The translations under genes and the position numbers were made by a program. Shown piece by piece: positions 28,661-37,732 of a stretch of 50,033 nucleotides of DNA. The stretch's first letter is position 1. Every line of letters starts with the position of its first letter. The notes below the pieces were generated by a model, which saw nothing but the letters and a program-made list of their open reading frames with translations, was not told the origin of the DNA and did no database searches. This DNA comes from Bacteroidia bacterium (GTDB lineage Bacteria > Bacteroidota > Bacteroidia > UKL13-3): NCBI GenBank assembly GCA_014376805.1, contig JACMQU010000005.1:1-50033 (forward strand), read 5' to 3'.

Positions 28661-28699
28661 TAAAAAATTAAGCTCAATCCTTAATTGAGGATTGAGCTT
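28661..28699 (-). terminator. Rho-independent terminator of the DUF2723 gene
   Basis: AAGCTCAATCCT (28670-28681) and AGGATTGAGCTT (28688-28699) form a perfect 12-bp stem with a 6-base loop. On the minus strand the stem is followed by a run of T's (from 28668 down to 28661), as expected for a terminator after the DUF2723 gene and before rlmB. Confidence 0.85.
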
Positions 28700-28727
28700 A
28701 GTAAATTTAGTTATCTGTAAGAAAGGC

Positions 28728-31700
28728 TTACATACCAATTTGTGCTGCATCTATTTGTTTACGTAATTCTTTTGCAAGGTCTGTTTGCTGGTTACCTTCA
28801 ACAATAGACTGTACATAATTCATAATTTGTAAAGCTTCTTCCATATCTGGTTTAACAGCATTTTGTTTAGATTTAAAGCTTAAGTAATATTTCAGTTTAT
28901 CGCTGTTAACCAACACCAGGTCTTTGGCTAAAGCATTTGCTTTTAGGGGAGCTCCGGCAATATAATATCCCTCTACCAAACGTAATACAAAAATATCATA
29001 AGCAACCTTTTCCTTAGGCATAACTTTTAGGCAATAGTCGAGTACTTTTATGGCAGAGTCTTTTCTTCCTTCCACCACCAGCTGTTCTGCTAATCTATAA
29101 AAAATATTTCTGAAATTTTTAGTCTGACGGAGAATTGTTTCATCAAGATAAACATCCGGCAACTCCATATTTCCCCATTTAAACTTGTTCATTATGTTAT
29201 TATACAAAATGTCTGTATTAATGCGGCCCATAGTTCCATCTCTCTGAACGGAGTTTGCAATAGGAACCAGGTGGTAAATTAAGCCCTCGAGTTGGAAATA
29301 ATTCTGCAGGTTAAGATATACATCGCTACCGGTTGTAATAGCCCAGCAAATGGGGCGGGTATTTATATTTGAGCTAACAATATCCAACAGTATCAGGTCT
29401 GCTTTCATTAAATTACTGTTGCCAATTTCCCATTTAATGGTATCCGTCATAAACTGTTCGTCTTTAGGCTGAACCACACCATTTTTTAAGCAGGCAGCAT
29501 GATCAACAATAATGCTGAATTTTTTGGTTGGATAATAGCGTAATGCATCTCCACCCTGGGTTTGAACGGAACCCATTGGATCCTTATCATCATTAATAAA
29601 AGCAAGAATGTTTTTTAATGGATAGTATTCGTTTTTGTTGATCCCATATCTTTTTTCCAGTTCGGGGTTTTCATAATAAACGGCATAATCGCGGTTACCT
29701 TGTTTGTATTGAGCCGGAGTCATACTAAATTCAACCGGCTTGCTATCAAAAGCCACACGTTTTAACCCATCGGCATACCAATCTGTGTTAAGCAAACTCA
29801 TATTAATTACCCGCACGTCACTTCTAATGTTTTCAACATTTTGAGCATACCAAAGTGGGTAAGTATCGTTATCGCCATTGGTAAAGAGGATGGCATCTTT
29901 AGGGCAGGAGTTTAAATAATCTTCAGCAAAATGCAGGGCAGTAAAACGGTTACTGCGATTGTGATCATCCCAGTTTTGAGATCCCATTAAAACAGGAACA
30001 GCCACTAAAGATAAAGCGGTTGCCCCCGCTGCTGCCATATTTTTATTCATGCGTTTAGCAAGCCAGTCTACTATTGCCAAAACACCTAAACCTATCCAGA
30101 TTATAAATGTCTGGTAGGAACCTACATAAGCATAATCTCGCTCACGCGGCTGGTGTGCGGGAAAATTAAGGTATAGAATTATAAAAAAACCGGTAAATAA
30201 AAACAGGGTAAGTATAACAATGGCATCTTCTTTAGCCTTTTTAAAATGATAAAACACACCGAGTAAGCCTAAAATAAGCGGCAGAAAAAAGTAAGTATTA
30301 TGAGCCTTACTATTTTTGAGGCTTTGAGGCATGTTTTTTTGAGGTCCGAGCATCCACTCGTCAAAAAAATTAATTCCACTTAACCAGTTGCCACGGGTAA
30401 TATCACCATATCCCTGATCGTCGTTTTGGCGGCCAATAAAATTCCAGAAAAAATAACGCCAATACATAAATTTTAACTGGTAACTTAAAAGGAAGTCGAT
30501 GTTTTTACCCATGTTGGCTTTTTTGCCTTCAGGTATTTTTTCCCAGTCTTTATAGGCTGTTATATAGTCTGCTCTATCTGCCCACATACGAGGAAAAATA
30601 GTGCAATCCTTTGGATCATAAACACGTTCAATTTTTTCACCGGCTTCTTCATATTTTCCGTCTTCACTTTTGGCATATTGCATATTGCCCTTTTTCAGCT
30701 CAACCACTTTAGCATAAAAATACTGCCCGTATACCAGAGGGTTTTCTCCGTATTGCTCACGATTAAGATAACTTAACAGAGAAAAAGGTTGTTCAGGATC
30801 ATTCATATCTATTGGTGGGTTGGCCAATGATCGGATAATTATCATTGAATAAGATGAGTAGCCTATTACCACAAAAGAAAAACATAATGCCACGAGGTTT
30901 ATCATATCCATAGCCACTTTACGCTTAAAGATAATATAATAAAGCACACCCGTAACGAGTGCCCATAAAACTAATCCGCCAAAACTGGCATTAATTACAA
31001 AATAACTTAAGACCATTATTGCATAAGCACCTATGGCAACATATAAACTTGTTTTACTTAAGGTTTGAGTATAGTGAAGAGTTGCCGTTATAAGGGTTAT
31101 TAATAAGGCTATTAATAATACTGCACCCGTATTAAAGGCCATACCAAAAGTATTAACCATAATATAATCTAATTTGGTGGCAAGCCCGGGCAAGCCAGGA
31201 ATTATACCAAACTGAACAATACCAATGGCAAGTATGGCTACTCCGGAAGCTCTGATAAATCCGGCGCGGGTAAACTGAAATTTTTTGAAATAGTAAACAT
31301 ATACAATGGCAGGAATAACCAATAAGTTTAATAAATGGACGCCAATAGCCAGGCCAATGAGATATGCAATTAATACGAGCCAGCGGTTCGCGTGCTTCTC
31401 GCAGGCAATATTTTCCCATTTTAATATACACCAAAAAGTAAGGGTGGTAAAAAAACTTGAGGAAGCATAAACCTCTGCTTCTACTGCAGAAAACCAGAAA
31501 GTATCTGAAAAATTGAGGGTAAGAGCTCCAACCATACCAGAACCTATAATGGCAATACTTTGCCAGCTTTCCATTGCCTCAGTGCCTTTGTTCAGTATTT
31601 TTTTAGCCAGGTGGGTTATTGTCCAGAACATAAACATAACGGTTAATGCGCTTGTAACAGCAGATACCATGTTTACCCAAAAAGCCACCCGGGTAACATC

Positions 31701-31910
31701 AGAGCCCGCCATTAAACTAAAAATGCGACCTATCATTAAAAAAAGCGGGGCACCCGGCGGATGACAGATTTGCAGTTTATAGGATGCCGAAATAAACTCA
31801 CCACAATCCCAAAAGCTCACTGAAGGCTCTACAGTTAGGGTGTAAGTTGCCAGGGAGACTATAAAAAGCAGCCATCCAAAAACATTGTTTAACAGGTTGT
31901 ATTTACTCAT
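28728..31910 (-). CDS. DUF2723 membrane protein (GT-C / PMT-like)
   Basis: 1060 residues. The N-terminal DUF2723 region (about 10-170) has the acidic motif 'SVSFWDCGEFISASYKL' in the first loop, followed by a cluster of hydrophobic helices (about 15 in all) up to residue 660. The remainder is a soluble domain of about 400 residues with weak TPR-like helices near the end. DUF2723 proteins resemble the GT-C fold of protein O-mannosyltransferases and may add sugars to secreted proteins; in Bacteroidota, general O-glycosylation of exported proteins is known, but this gene's role in it is an inference. It is divergent from the flavoprotein gene and ends in a terminator (28661-28699). Confidence 0.88.
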   Translation of the reverse strand: MSKYNLLNNVFGWLLFIVSLATYTLTVEPSVSFWDCGEFISASYKLQICHPPGAPLFLMIGRIFSLMAGSDVTRVAFWVNMVSAVTSALTVMFMFWTITHLAKKILNKGTEAMESWQSIAIIGSGMVGALTLNFSDTFWFSAVEAEVYASSSFFTTLTFWCILKWENIACEKHANRWLVLIAYLIGLAIGVHLLNLLVIPAIVYVYYFKKFQFTRAGFIRASGVAILAIGIVQFGIIPGLPGLATKLDYIMVNTFGMAFNTGAVLLIALLITLITATLHYTQTLSKTSLYVAIGAYAIMVLSYFVINASFGGLVLWALVTGVLYYIIFKRKVAMDMINLVALCFSFVVIGYSSYSMIIIRSLANPPIDMNDPEQPFSLLSYLNREQYGENPLVYGQYFYAKVVELKKGNMQYAKSEDGKYEEAGEKIERVYDPKDCTIFPRMWADRADYITAYKDWEKIPEGKKANMGKNIDFLLSYQLKFMYWRYFFWNFIGRQNDDQGYGDITRGNWLSGINFFDEWMLGPQKNMPQSLKNSKAHNTYFFLPLILGLLGVFYHFKKAKEDAIVILTLFLFTGFFIILYLNFPAHQPRERDYAYVGSYQTFIIWIGLGVLAIVDWLAKRMNKNMAAAGATALSLVAVPVLMGSQNWDDHNRSNRFTALHFAEDYLNSCPKDAILFTNGDNDTYPLWYAQNVENIRSDVRVINMSLLNTDWYADGLKRVAFDSKPVEFSMTPAQYKQGNRDYAVYYENPELEKRYGINKNEYYPLKNILAFINDDKDPMGSVQTQGGDALRYYPTKKFSIIVDHAACLKNGVVQPKDEQFMTDTIKWEIGNSNLMKADLILLDIVSSNINTRPICWAITTGSDVYLNLQNYFQLEGLIYHLVPIANSVQRDGTMGRINTDILYNNIMNKFKWGNMELPDVYLDETILRQTKNFRNIFYRLAEQLVVEGRKDSAIKVLDYCLKVMPKEKVAYDIFVLRLVEGYYIAGAPLKANALAKDLVLVNSDKLKYYLSFKSKQNAVKPDMEEALQIMNYVQSIVEGNQQTDLAKELRKQIDAAQIGM

Positions 31911-32336
31911 TCTTTAATAAATTATGCGAATTCTGAAAACGTTTTGTATTGCCATTAGGTTCAATAATTGAATTAAACGACTTAACAATTTTAACATTAC
32001 AAGTGTAAAAATTTTAAAAGTACAACTGGTTAACGCTAAATGGCAAACATAAATGATTTTACCGTACTCACAAAAATATTCATTTATGTAACTTTAAGAG
32101 TTTGTTAAGGAATGAAACGTTGCATTATGACTGTTAATTTAATACAATAAATTAATTGTGTGTATGGTTCTGGCTTAAGGAACCGAAAAAATTAATTAAA
32201 GCAAGTTGGTTCAGAAAAAATTAATTGTTTTAAACCCATTGGAAATTGGTAGTTAAATTTAAAAAAAACAGGTAATTAAAGATATGTTTTGGTGGCAGTT
32301 AAGGGTGTAGCCCATTTTCATTATTATTGATTATTA
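31911..32336. other. Divergent intergenic region, no gene seen
   Basis: About 430 AT-rich bases between the DUF2723 gene (-) and the flavoprotein promoter (+). It contains a small palindrome AAAACGTTTT near 31936. I see no open frame with a credible product and no RNA-like structure. Confidence 0.4.
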
Positions 32337-32366
32337 TTTACTTACCGTATTAATTGCTTACTTTTG
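32337..32366 (+). promoter_or_regulatory. Probable promoter of the flavoprotein gene
   Basis: TTTA (32337-32340), 18 bases, and TACTTTTG (32359-32366) approximate the TTTG / TAnnTTTG consensus; only the upstream box has one mismatch. The GTG start lies 29 bases downstream, preceded by an unusual clear Shine-Dalgarno sequence AAGGAG. Confidence 0.5.
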
Positions 32367-32395
32367 TGGATTGTTTAGTAAGGAGAAAAAGCCGA

Positions 32396-33622
32396 GTGTT
32401 AAATAAAGTAGTAGTTATTGGAGGAGGTGCAGCAGGTTATTTTGCTGCTATAAGTTGCGCAGAAGCAAATAGTGAAGTAGAAGTTTTTTTGATAGAAAAA
32501 ACGAGTAAGGTCTTACAAAAAGTTAAAGTATCGGGTGGTGGACGTTGCAATGTTACCCACGCCTGTTTTGATTTGAAGCAACTTTCTTTGGCTTACCCTC
32601 GCGGGGAGAAGCAGTTAAAGAGTGCCTTTGCAAGGTTTAGCACTAAAGATACTGTTGAGTGGTTTGAAGCCAGAAATGTTACTTTAAAAACAGAAGCAGA
32701 CGGCAGAATGTTCCCTGTTTCTGAAAACTCTCAAACCATAATTGATTGCCTTGAAAAGCAAGCAAAAAAGCTTAAAATTAAAGTTGAACTTGAAAAAGGG
32801 GTGAAAAAAATCATTCCCAATTTTCATGGAGGTTTTGAGTTGCTGATGGACACGGGCGAAAAATTTGCCTGCCAGAAGATTATTGTTGCCAGTGGGGGAA
32901 GCCCGAAAGAAGATGGAATGCAATGGCTAAAAGAGTTGGGGCACCGCATTGAGACACCGGTTCCGTCTTTATTTACTTTTAATATTCCTGATAATCCAAT
33001 AATAGAGTTGCAAGGTATTGCCATTAATCCGGCAAGAGTTAGAGTTTTAGAAACCAAACTTGAAAACAGCGGTCCGGTGCTAATTACGCATTGGGGTTTA
33101 AGCGGTCCGGCTATTTTAAAAACCTCGGCTGTAGGTGCAAGAATTCTGGCAGAAAAAAACTATGAATTTCAGGTTCAGATTAGCTGGCTTGATAATAAAA
33201 GGGAAGACTCGGTAAGACAAGAGTTGTTTAATTTAAAAGCAGCAAATCCAACCAAACAAATAGGCAATCTTTTTCCGTTTAATTTACCAAAGCGTTTAAA
33301 TTCATTTTTATTGAATAAAGCCAGTGTTGATGAAACCGCCAACTGGGCCGAAATAAGCAAAGAAAAGGTTAATGATATTATTAATTGTTTGCTTTACGAC
33401 ACGTATGATGTAAAAGGCAAAACCACTTTTAAAGAAGAGTTTGTAACTTGTGGCGGCATTAATTTAGACGATGTTGATTTTAAGACGATGGAGAGTAAGC
33501 GCAACAAAGGATTATACTTTGCAGGCGAAGTTTTAGATATAGATGGTATTACCGGTGGTTATAATTTTCAGGCAGCGTGGACAACCGGTTTTATTGCAGG
33601 TAAAGCAGCAGCAGCTAATTAA
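32396..33622 (+). CDS. HI0933-family NAD(P)/FAD-dependent oxidoreductase
   Basis: 408 residues from the GTG at 32396. The start was chosen because AAGGAG (32380-32385) lies 10 bases upstream and because the Rossmann motif 'VVVIGGGAAGYFAA' begins right after; a longer frame to 32354 has no support. The family signature 'VSGGGRCNVTHA' is present near residue 50, and the C-terminal FAD motif 'GEVLDIDGITGGYNFQAAW' is intact. The family (HI0933/YhiN/BaiN-like) has few known substrates; flavin-dependent reduction or oxidation in the cytosol is all that can be said. It is monocistronic here. Confidence 0.9.
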   Translation: MLNKVVVIGGGAAGYFAAISCAEANSEVEVFLIEKTSKVLQKVKVSGGGRCNVTHACFDLKQLSLAYPRGEKQLKSAFARFSTKDTVEWFEARNVTLKTEADGRMFPVSENSQTIIDCLEKQAKKLKIKVELEKGVKKIIPNFHGGFELLMDTGEKFACQKIIVASGGSPKEDGMQWLKELGHRIETPVPSLFTFNIPDNPIIELQGIAINPARVRVLETKLENSGPVLITHWGLSGPAILKTSAVGARILAEKNYEFQVQISWLDNKREDSVRQELFNLKAANPTKQIGNLFPFNLPKRLNSFLLNKASVDETANWAEISKEKVNDIINCLLYDTYDVKGKTTFKEEFVTCGGINLDDVDFKTMESKRNKGLYFAGEVLDIDGITGGYNFQAAWTTGFIAGKAAAAN

Positions 33623-33646
33623 TAAACAGGTTAACGGGCATTAGAT

Positions 33647-33674
33647 TTCATACACTATTTCATACACTATTTCA
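33647..33674. repeat. Short tandem repeat at the end of the ribbon-helix-helix gene
   Basis: A 12-base unit TTCATACACTAT occurs twice head to tail, followed by a partial third copy TTCA (33671-33674) that overlaps the stop codon of the small minus-strand gene. No function is evident. Confidence 0.6.
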
Positions 33675-33833
33675 TTTCTTTTTCTTGTTTCTTTTTGCAT
33701 CGTTAAGTGCTTTGTTTAGCATCCATTCTATTTGCCCATGCGTGCTTCTAAACTCGTCGGACGCCCATTTTTCTATGGCCTGCATCATTTCTTTGGTAAG
33801 CCGCAAAGCGAATGGTTTTTTTTCGTCAGACAT
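33672..33833 (-). CDS. Small Arc-like (ribbon-helix-helix) DNA-binding protein
   Basis: 53 residues, from ATG at 33833 to TGA at 33672. The core 'FALRLTKEMMQAIEKWASD' then 'EFRSTHGQIEWMLNKAL' is the pattern of the small Arc-type proteins that are widespread in Bacteroidota: a beta-strand followed by two helices, used to bind DNA as a dimer. The C-terminus is a basic tail of lysines. It starts 7 bases after the stop of the small membrane protein and so is the third gene of the SPFH operon. Its targets are not known; it might autoregulate the operon. Confidence 0.82.
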   Translation of the reverse strand: MSDEKKPFALRLTKEMMQAIEKWASDEFRSTHGQIEWMLNKALNDAKRNKKKK

Positions 33834-33840
33834 TACAAAA

Positions 33841-34335
33841 TTATTTAATGCTGGTTATTGCATAACGGGTTTTTAGTTCAGAAAGATAATTAGAAAGCCG
33901 AACATCATTTTGTGTACCAATTAAAAACTTTTTACCACTTTTAAGTTGTAGTTGCAAACCCAGGTTACCTCTTACATTAAAAGCTTTACCATTACTAAAA
34001 CTGTATCGTAAGCCCCACCCTCCATATTCCATAAGCGGTTTATATTTTCTTATCTCAACCGAATTAAGTTCATGCCAGGCTACAAAGTAAAACCTGCGCT
34101 GGTAAGGAGCAAAGCGCACTTTAATGCCTGTTTCATCTATGCGTGTATGTAGCGAGGTAAAATATAATAATGCAGCCACAGCTCCCATAATGGCAAAAGA
34201 AACTACAAGGTAAAGAGTCTCACTTTTTTTAGGTTCACCCCATATAATGCCAGACAAAACAGTTAAAACAGGAATTAGAAAAATGATTTTTAACCAGGGC
34301 TGATTAAAGCGTTGCGTTTCGGTATATGGCTCCAT
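33841..34335 (-). CDS. Small membrane protein, family not recognised
   Basis: 164 residues. Two membrane helices lie near residues 15-32 and 42-62 ('WLKIIFLIPVLTVLSGII', 'LVVSFAIMGAVAALLYF'), followed by a soluble cytoplasmic-type domain with PH-like beta strands ('DETGIKVRFAPYQRRFYF', then 'FLIGTQNDVRLSNYLSEL'). I do not recognise a named family with certainty. It lies 114 bases after the SPFH gene and 7 bases before the ribbon-helix-helix gene on the same strand, so it is probably part of that unit. Confidence 0.75.
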   Translation of the reverse strand: MEPYTETQRFNQPWLKIIFLIPVLTVLSGIIWGEPKKSETLYLVVSFAIMGAVAALLYFTSLHTRIDETGIKVRFAPYQRRFYFVAWHELNSVEIRKYKPLMEYGGWGLRYSFSNGKAFNVRGNLGLQLQLKSGKKFLIGTQNDVRLSNYLSELKTRYAITSIK

Positions 34336-34449
34336 TTATTTATGTTTTCTTAGTTCTGCTACAGTTAAAAATAGTTTTAAAATGATATATGGGAAAAGCT
34401 TCATTTTTTGCTGATTCTGTTAAATTAAAAAGGTTTTAAAATTATGCGT

Positions 34450-35304
34450 TTATTGGTTTAAAGTTCCGGCATTAATAACAGGACTGGCAGATCTATCGCT
34501 GCATAAAACAACCATTAGATTAGTAACCATTGCCGCTTTTTTCTCATCATCAAGTTCGATTATTTGTTTGCTTGATAATGCATTTAAGGCAAGCTCAACC
34601 ATACTAACGGCACCTTCAACTATTTTCATACGTGCAGCTACAACAGCGGTTGCCTGCTGGCGTTGCAACATGGCGTGTGCAATCTCCTGAGCATAGGATA
34701 GATTGCTAATTCGGGCTTCCATTACTTCAATACCTGCAAATTGTAAACGCTCTGTAAGCTCGGTCATTAATTCTTCATGTACTTCATTGGTTCCCGATCG
34801 CAAAGAGATTTCAGCCTGCTCATCATCGAAGTTATCATAAGGGTAAGTACCGGCCAGTTTACGTATGGCAGATTCGCTTTGTATCTTTACAAAACTTTCG
34901 TAATCGTTTACTTCAAATGCTGCTTTAAAAGTATTTGATACACGCCAAACCAATACAATGCCAATCATTATGGGGTTGCCCAGCTTATCATTTACCTTAA
35001 TGGGGTGACTATCAAAATTACGGGCTCTTAATGAGATGCGGCGTTTGGTAAAGAAAGGATTCACCCAAAAAAAACCATTTTCTTTTGCCGAACCTTTGTA
35101 TTCGCCAAACAAAACAAACACACTTGATTCATTTGGGTTGATTATAATGAACCCACTAAGCAGGAAGATAATGCAAACCATAGCAATAATGCCCACAATT
35201 GGCCAATGGCCTATAAAGGCGGCAATTGCTAAAATTAATAAACCAAAAGCAAATGTTAACATAAGGTAACCTGATTGTGGCACCTTTAGATTTTCCTGTT
35301 TCAT
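34450..35304 (-). CDS. SPFH / band 7 membrane protein
   Basis: 284 residues. Two adjacent hydrophobic segments at the N-terminus (about 13-30 and 33-53) are followed by an SPFH domain ('NESSVFVLFGEYKGSAKENG', 'LVWRVSNTFKAAFEV') and an alanine/glutamate-rich helix ('EIAHAMLQRQQATAVVAA'). SPFH proteins (stomatin, prohibitin, flotillin relatives) form oligomeric rings in membranes and act on protein quality control or membrane domains. No NfeD-like partner is next to it. The small membrane protein and the Arc-like gene follow, an arrangement I recall from other Bacteroidota. Confidence 0.9.
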   Translation of the reverse strand: MKQENLKVPQSGYLMLTFAFGLLILAIAAFIGHWPIVGIIAMVCIIFLLSGFIIINPNESSVFVLFGEYKGSAKENGFFWVNPFFTKRRISLRARNFDSHPIKVNDKLGNPIMIGIVLVWRVSNTFKAAFEVNDYESFVKIQSESAIRKLAGTYPYDNFDDEQAEISLRSGTNEVHEELMTELTERLQFAGIEVMEARISNLSYAQEIAHAMLQRQQATAVVAARMKIVEGAVSMVELALNALSSKQIIELDDEKKAAMVTNLMVVLCSDRSASPVINAGTLNQ

Positions 35305-35542
35305 AGGTATGATATTAAAATGATATCACAAAGATATGAATAAAAACATTTAAGCCAACAAGTAAAATTAAATAATAAAACGGAGGCAAAATGTTTCTGA
35401 AATTTTTTAAAACAAAAAGGCGTCGGGTTAAACTTTAAATTTCCTTAATTCTTACTAAACCGAAGTGTTTAATTTTTTTATTTGGTTCAGATTAAATTAA
35501 CAAGGTTCAAAATCTCCTTTTCTCAAATCATAAACCAAACCT

Positions 35543-35550
35543 TACCTTTG
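35543..35550 (+). promoter_or_regulatory. -7 promoter box of metG
   Basis: TACCTTTG is a perfect -7 box for this phylum. It ends 10 bases before the metG ATG, so the transcript would have only a few leader bases and no Shine-Dalgarno sequence. The -33 box is weak (TTTT around 35518). Confidence 0.5.
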
Positions 35551-35560
35551 CGCACCTTGT

Positions 35561-37645
35561 ATGAATAAAGAACCTAAAAGATATTTAATTACGGCCGCTT
35601 TGCCTTATGCTAACGGCCCGGTGCATATTGGCCACCTTGCAGGATGTTATTTACCTGCCGACATCTATACACGCTATCTTAAAGCACTTGGCAAAGATGT
35701 GCTGTTTATTTGTGGTAGCGATGAGCATGGAGTACCTATAACCATTAAAGCAAAAAAAGAAGGCATTACCCCGCAACAGGTTGTAGATAAGTATGATGGT
35801 ATTATGAAAAATGCTTTCAAAGATTTTGGGATCAATTTTACTTATTACGGCAGAACGAGCTCTAAAACACACCATGATACAGCACAGGCGTCTTTTAAAA
35901 AATTATATGACAAAGGTGTTTTTAAAGAAGAAACTACTAAGCAGTATTATGATGAAGAAGCGAACCAATTTCTTGCAGACCGTTACATAACCGGTACTTG
36001 CCCGCGATGTGGTAACCCTGGGGCTTACGGAGATCAGTGCGAGAAGTGCGGAACAGCTTTAAGTCCAACAGATCTGATCAATCCAAAATCGGCGTTAAGT
36101 GGCGCAGTACCCGTATTACGCGAAACAAAAAATTGGTTTTTGCCAATGGGGGAAATACAAAAAACCGAGCAATTTAAGCACTATATAAAAAGGTTTGAAG
36201 ATTGGAAACCTAATATAAAAGGACAATGTAACAGTTGGTTAACAGAAGGGCTGCAATCTAGAGCAATGACACGAGACCTTGACTGGGGCGTACCTGTACC
36301 AGTAGATGGTGCAGAAGGTAAAGTATTGTATGTATGGTTTGATGCGCCCATTGGTTATATATCTGCTACTGAAGAGTTTTTACAAACGGATAAGGGCAGG
36401 GGCGACCTGGCAAAATGGTGGATGGATGATGATACGGCGTTGATTCATTTTATTGGCAAGGATAACATTGTGTTTCATGCAATCATTTTCCCAATGATGC
36501 TGATGACGCATGGTGATTATATTCTGCCATTGAATGTGCCAGCAAACGAATTTTTAAACCTGGAAGGAGATAAAATTTCTACCTCGCGTAACTGGGCTGT
36601 GTGGCTGCATGAATATCTGGTTGATTTTGAAGGTAGGCAAGATGAGTTGCGTTATGTGTTAACGGCCATTGCGCCAGAAACAAAAGACAGTGAGTTTACC
36701 TGGAAAGATTACCAAACAAGAATTAACAGTGAACTGGTTAACATCTTTGGTAATTTTGTAAACAGGGTTTTGGTATTGTGCGATAAATATTATGATGGGT
36801 TGATGCCAACGCTTACCAATGAATTAACCGACGAAAAACTGTTGAATGCAAAGCAGGCTTGCTTAGATCAGGTGGCAAACAGTTTACATAGCATGAACCA
36901 AAATTTGGGTGCAGTTAAACTGCGCGAAGCACAGGCAGACTTTATTAATATAGCAAGAGCCGGCAATAAATTTTTGGCCGATACAGAGCCATGGAAACTG
37001 ATAAAATCAGACGCAGAAAGTGTAAAACAAATTCTTTTTGTTGCATTACAGATTTGTGCCAAACTTGCCATTGCTGCAGAGCCATTTTTGCCGCATACTG
37101 CAACTAAATTAAAAGGTATGTTGAACGCAAATGATTTGCAATGGAGCAATTTGTTTAACGAAAATATTTTAGGTTCAAACCACCAACTAGGTAAGGCAGA
37201 AATATTATACAGGCAGGTTGAAGATGAAGAGATACAAAAGCAATTAAACCGGCTTGAAGAAATAAAAAAAGCGAATAAACTTGAACCAAAACCTACTGAA
37301 ACATTACACGAGGTTAAGGCCGATATAAGCTATGAAGATTTTGATAAACTTGACTTGCGGGTAGGAAAAATACTGGAGGCAATTAAAGTTCCTAAGGCAG
37401 ATAAATTATTAAAATTAACGGTTGATCTTGGTTTTGAAAAACGGACCATATTAAGCGGTATAGCGGAGTACTATAAACCAGAAGAGCTGCTGGGCAAACT
37501 TGTTACCGTGGTAGCTAACCTTGCCCCCCGCAAAATACGAGGCATAGAAAGTCAGGGCATGTTGTTAATGGCCGGCAACGACTTTGGTAAACTTTACAGT
37601 GTTGGTCCGGATTTGGAAATTGAAGTTGGGAGTGTTGTAAAGTAA
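35561..37645 (+). CDS. metG: Methionine--tRNA ligase with C-terminal tRNA-binding domain
   Basis: 694 residues, full length. A class I synthetase that charges initiator and elongator tRNA-Met. The HIGH motif is at residues 22-25 ('GPVHIGHLAG'). A zinc knuckle 'CPRCGNPGAYGDQCEKCG' lies near residues 147-164, and the KMSKS-like loop is 'KISTS' (338-342). After the anticodon-binding helical domain, the last 110 or so residues are an EMAP/Trbp111 OB-fold ('DFDKLDLRVGKILEA') that strengthens tRNA binding and dimerises the enzyme. The gene stands alone between the SPFH operon and a decayed region. Confidence 0.97.
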   Translation: MNKEPKRYLITAALPYANGPVHIGHLAGCYLPADIYTRYLKALGKDVLFICGSDEHGVPITIKAKKEGITPQQVVDKYDGIMKNAFKDFGINFTYYGRTSSKTHHDTAQASFKKLYDKGVFKEETTKQYYDEEANQFLADRYITGTCPRCGNPGAYGDQCEKCGTALSPTDLINPKSALSGAVPVLRETKNWFLPMGEIQKTEQFKHYIKRFEDWKPNIKGQCNSWLTEGLQSRAMTRDLDWGVPVPVDGAEGKVLYVWFDAPIGYISATEEFLQTDKGRGDLAKWWMDDDTALIHFIGKDNIVFHAIIFPMMLMTHGDYILPLNVPANEFLNLEGDKISTSRNWAVWLHEYLVDFEGRQDELRYVLTAIAPETKDSEFTWKDYQTRINSELVNIFGNFVNRVLVLCDKYYDGLMPTLTNELTDEKLLNAKQACLDQVANSLHSMNQNLGAVKLREAQADFINIARAGNKFLADTEPWKLIKSDAESVKQILFVALQICAKLAIAAEPFLPHTATKLKGMLNANDLQWSNLFNENILGSNHQLGKAEILYRQVEDEEIQKQLNRLEEIKKANKLEPKPTETLHEVKADISYEDFDKLDLRVGKILEAIKVPKADKLLKLTVDLGFEKRTILSGIAEYYKPEELLGKLVTVVANLAPRKIRGIESQGMLLMAGNDFGKLYSVGPDLEIEVGSVVK

Positions 37646-37732
37646 ACCGTTACTCTGTTAAATTAACATTGTAAGGAATAAGTGTTTTATTTGAATTGTA
37701 ATATCAAATTTTGCCCAATGAAGGCTATTCCA

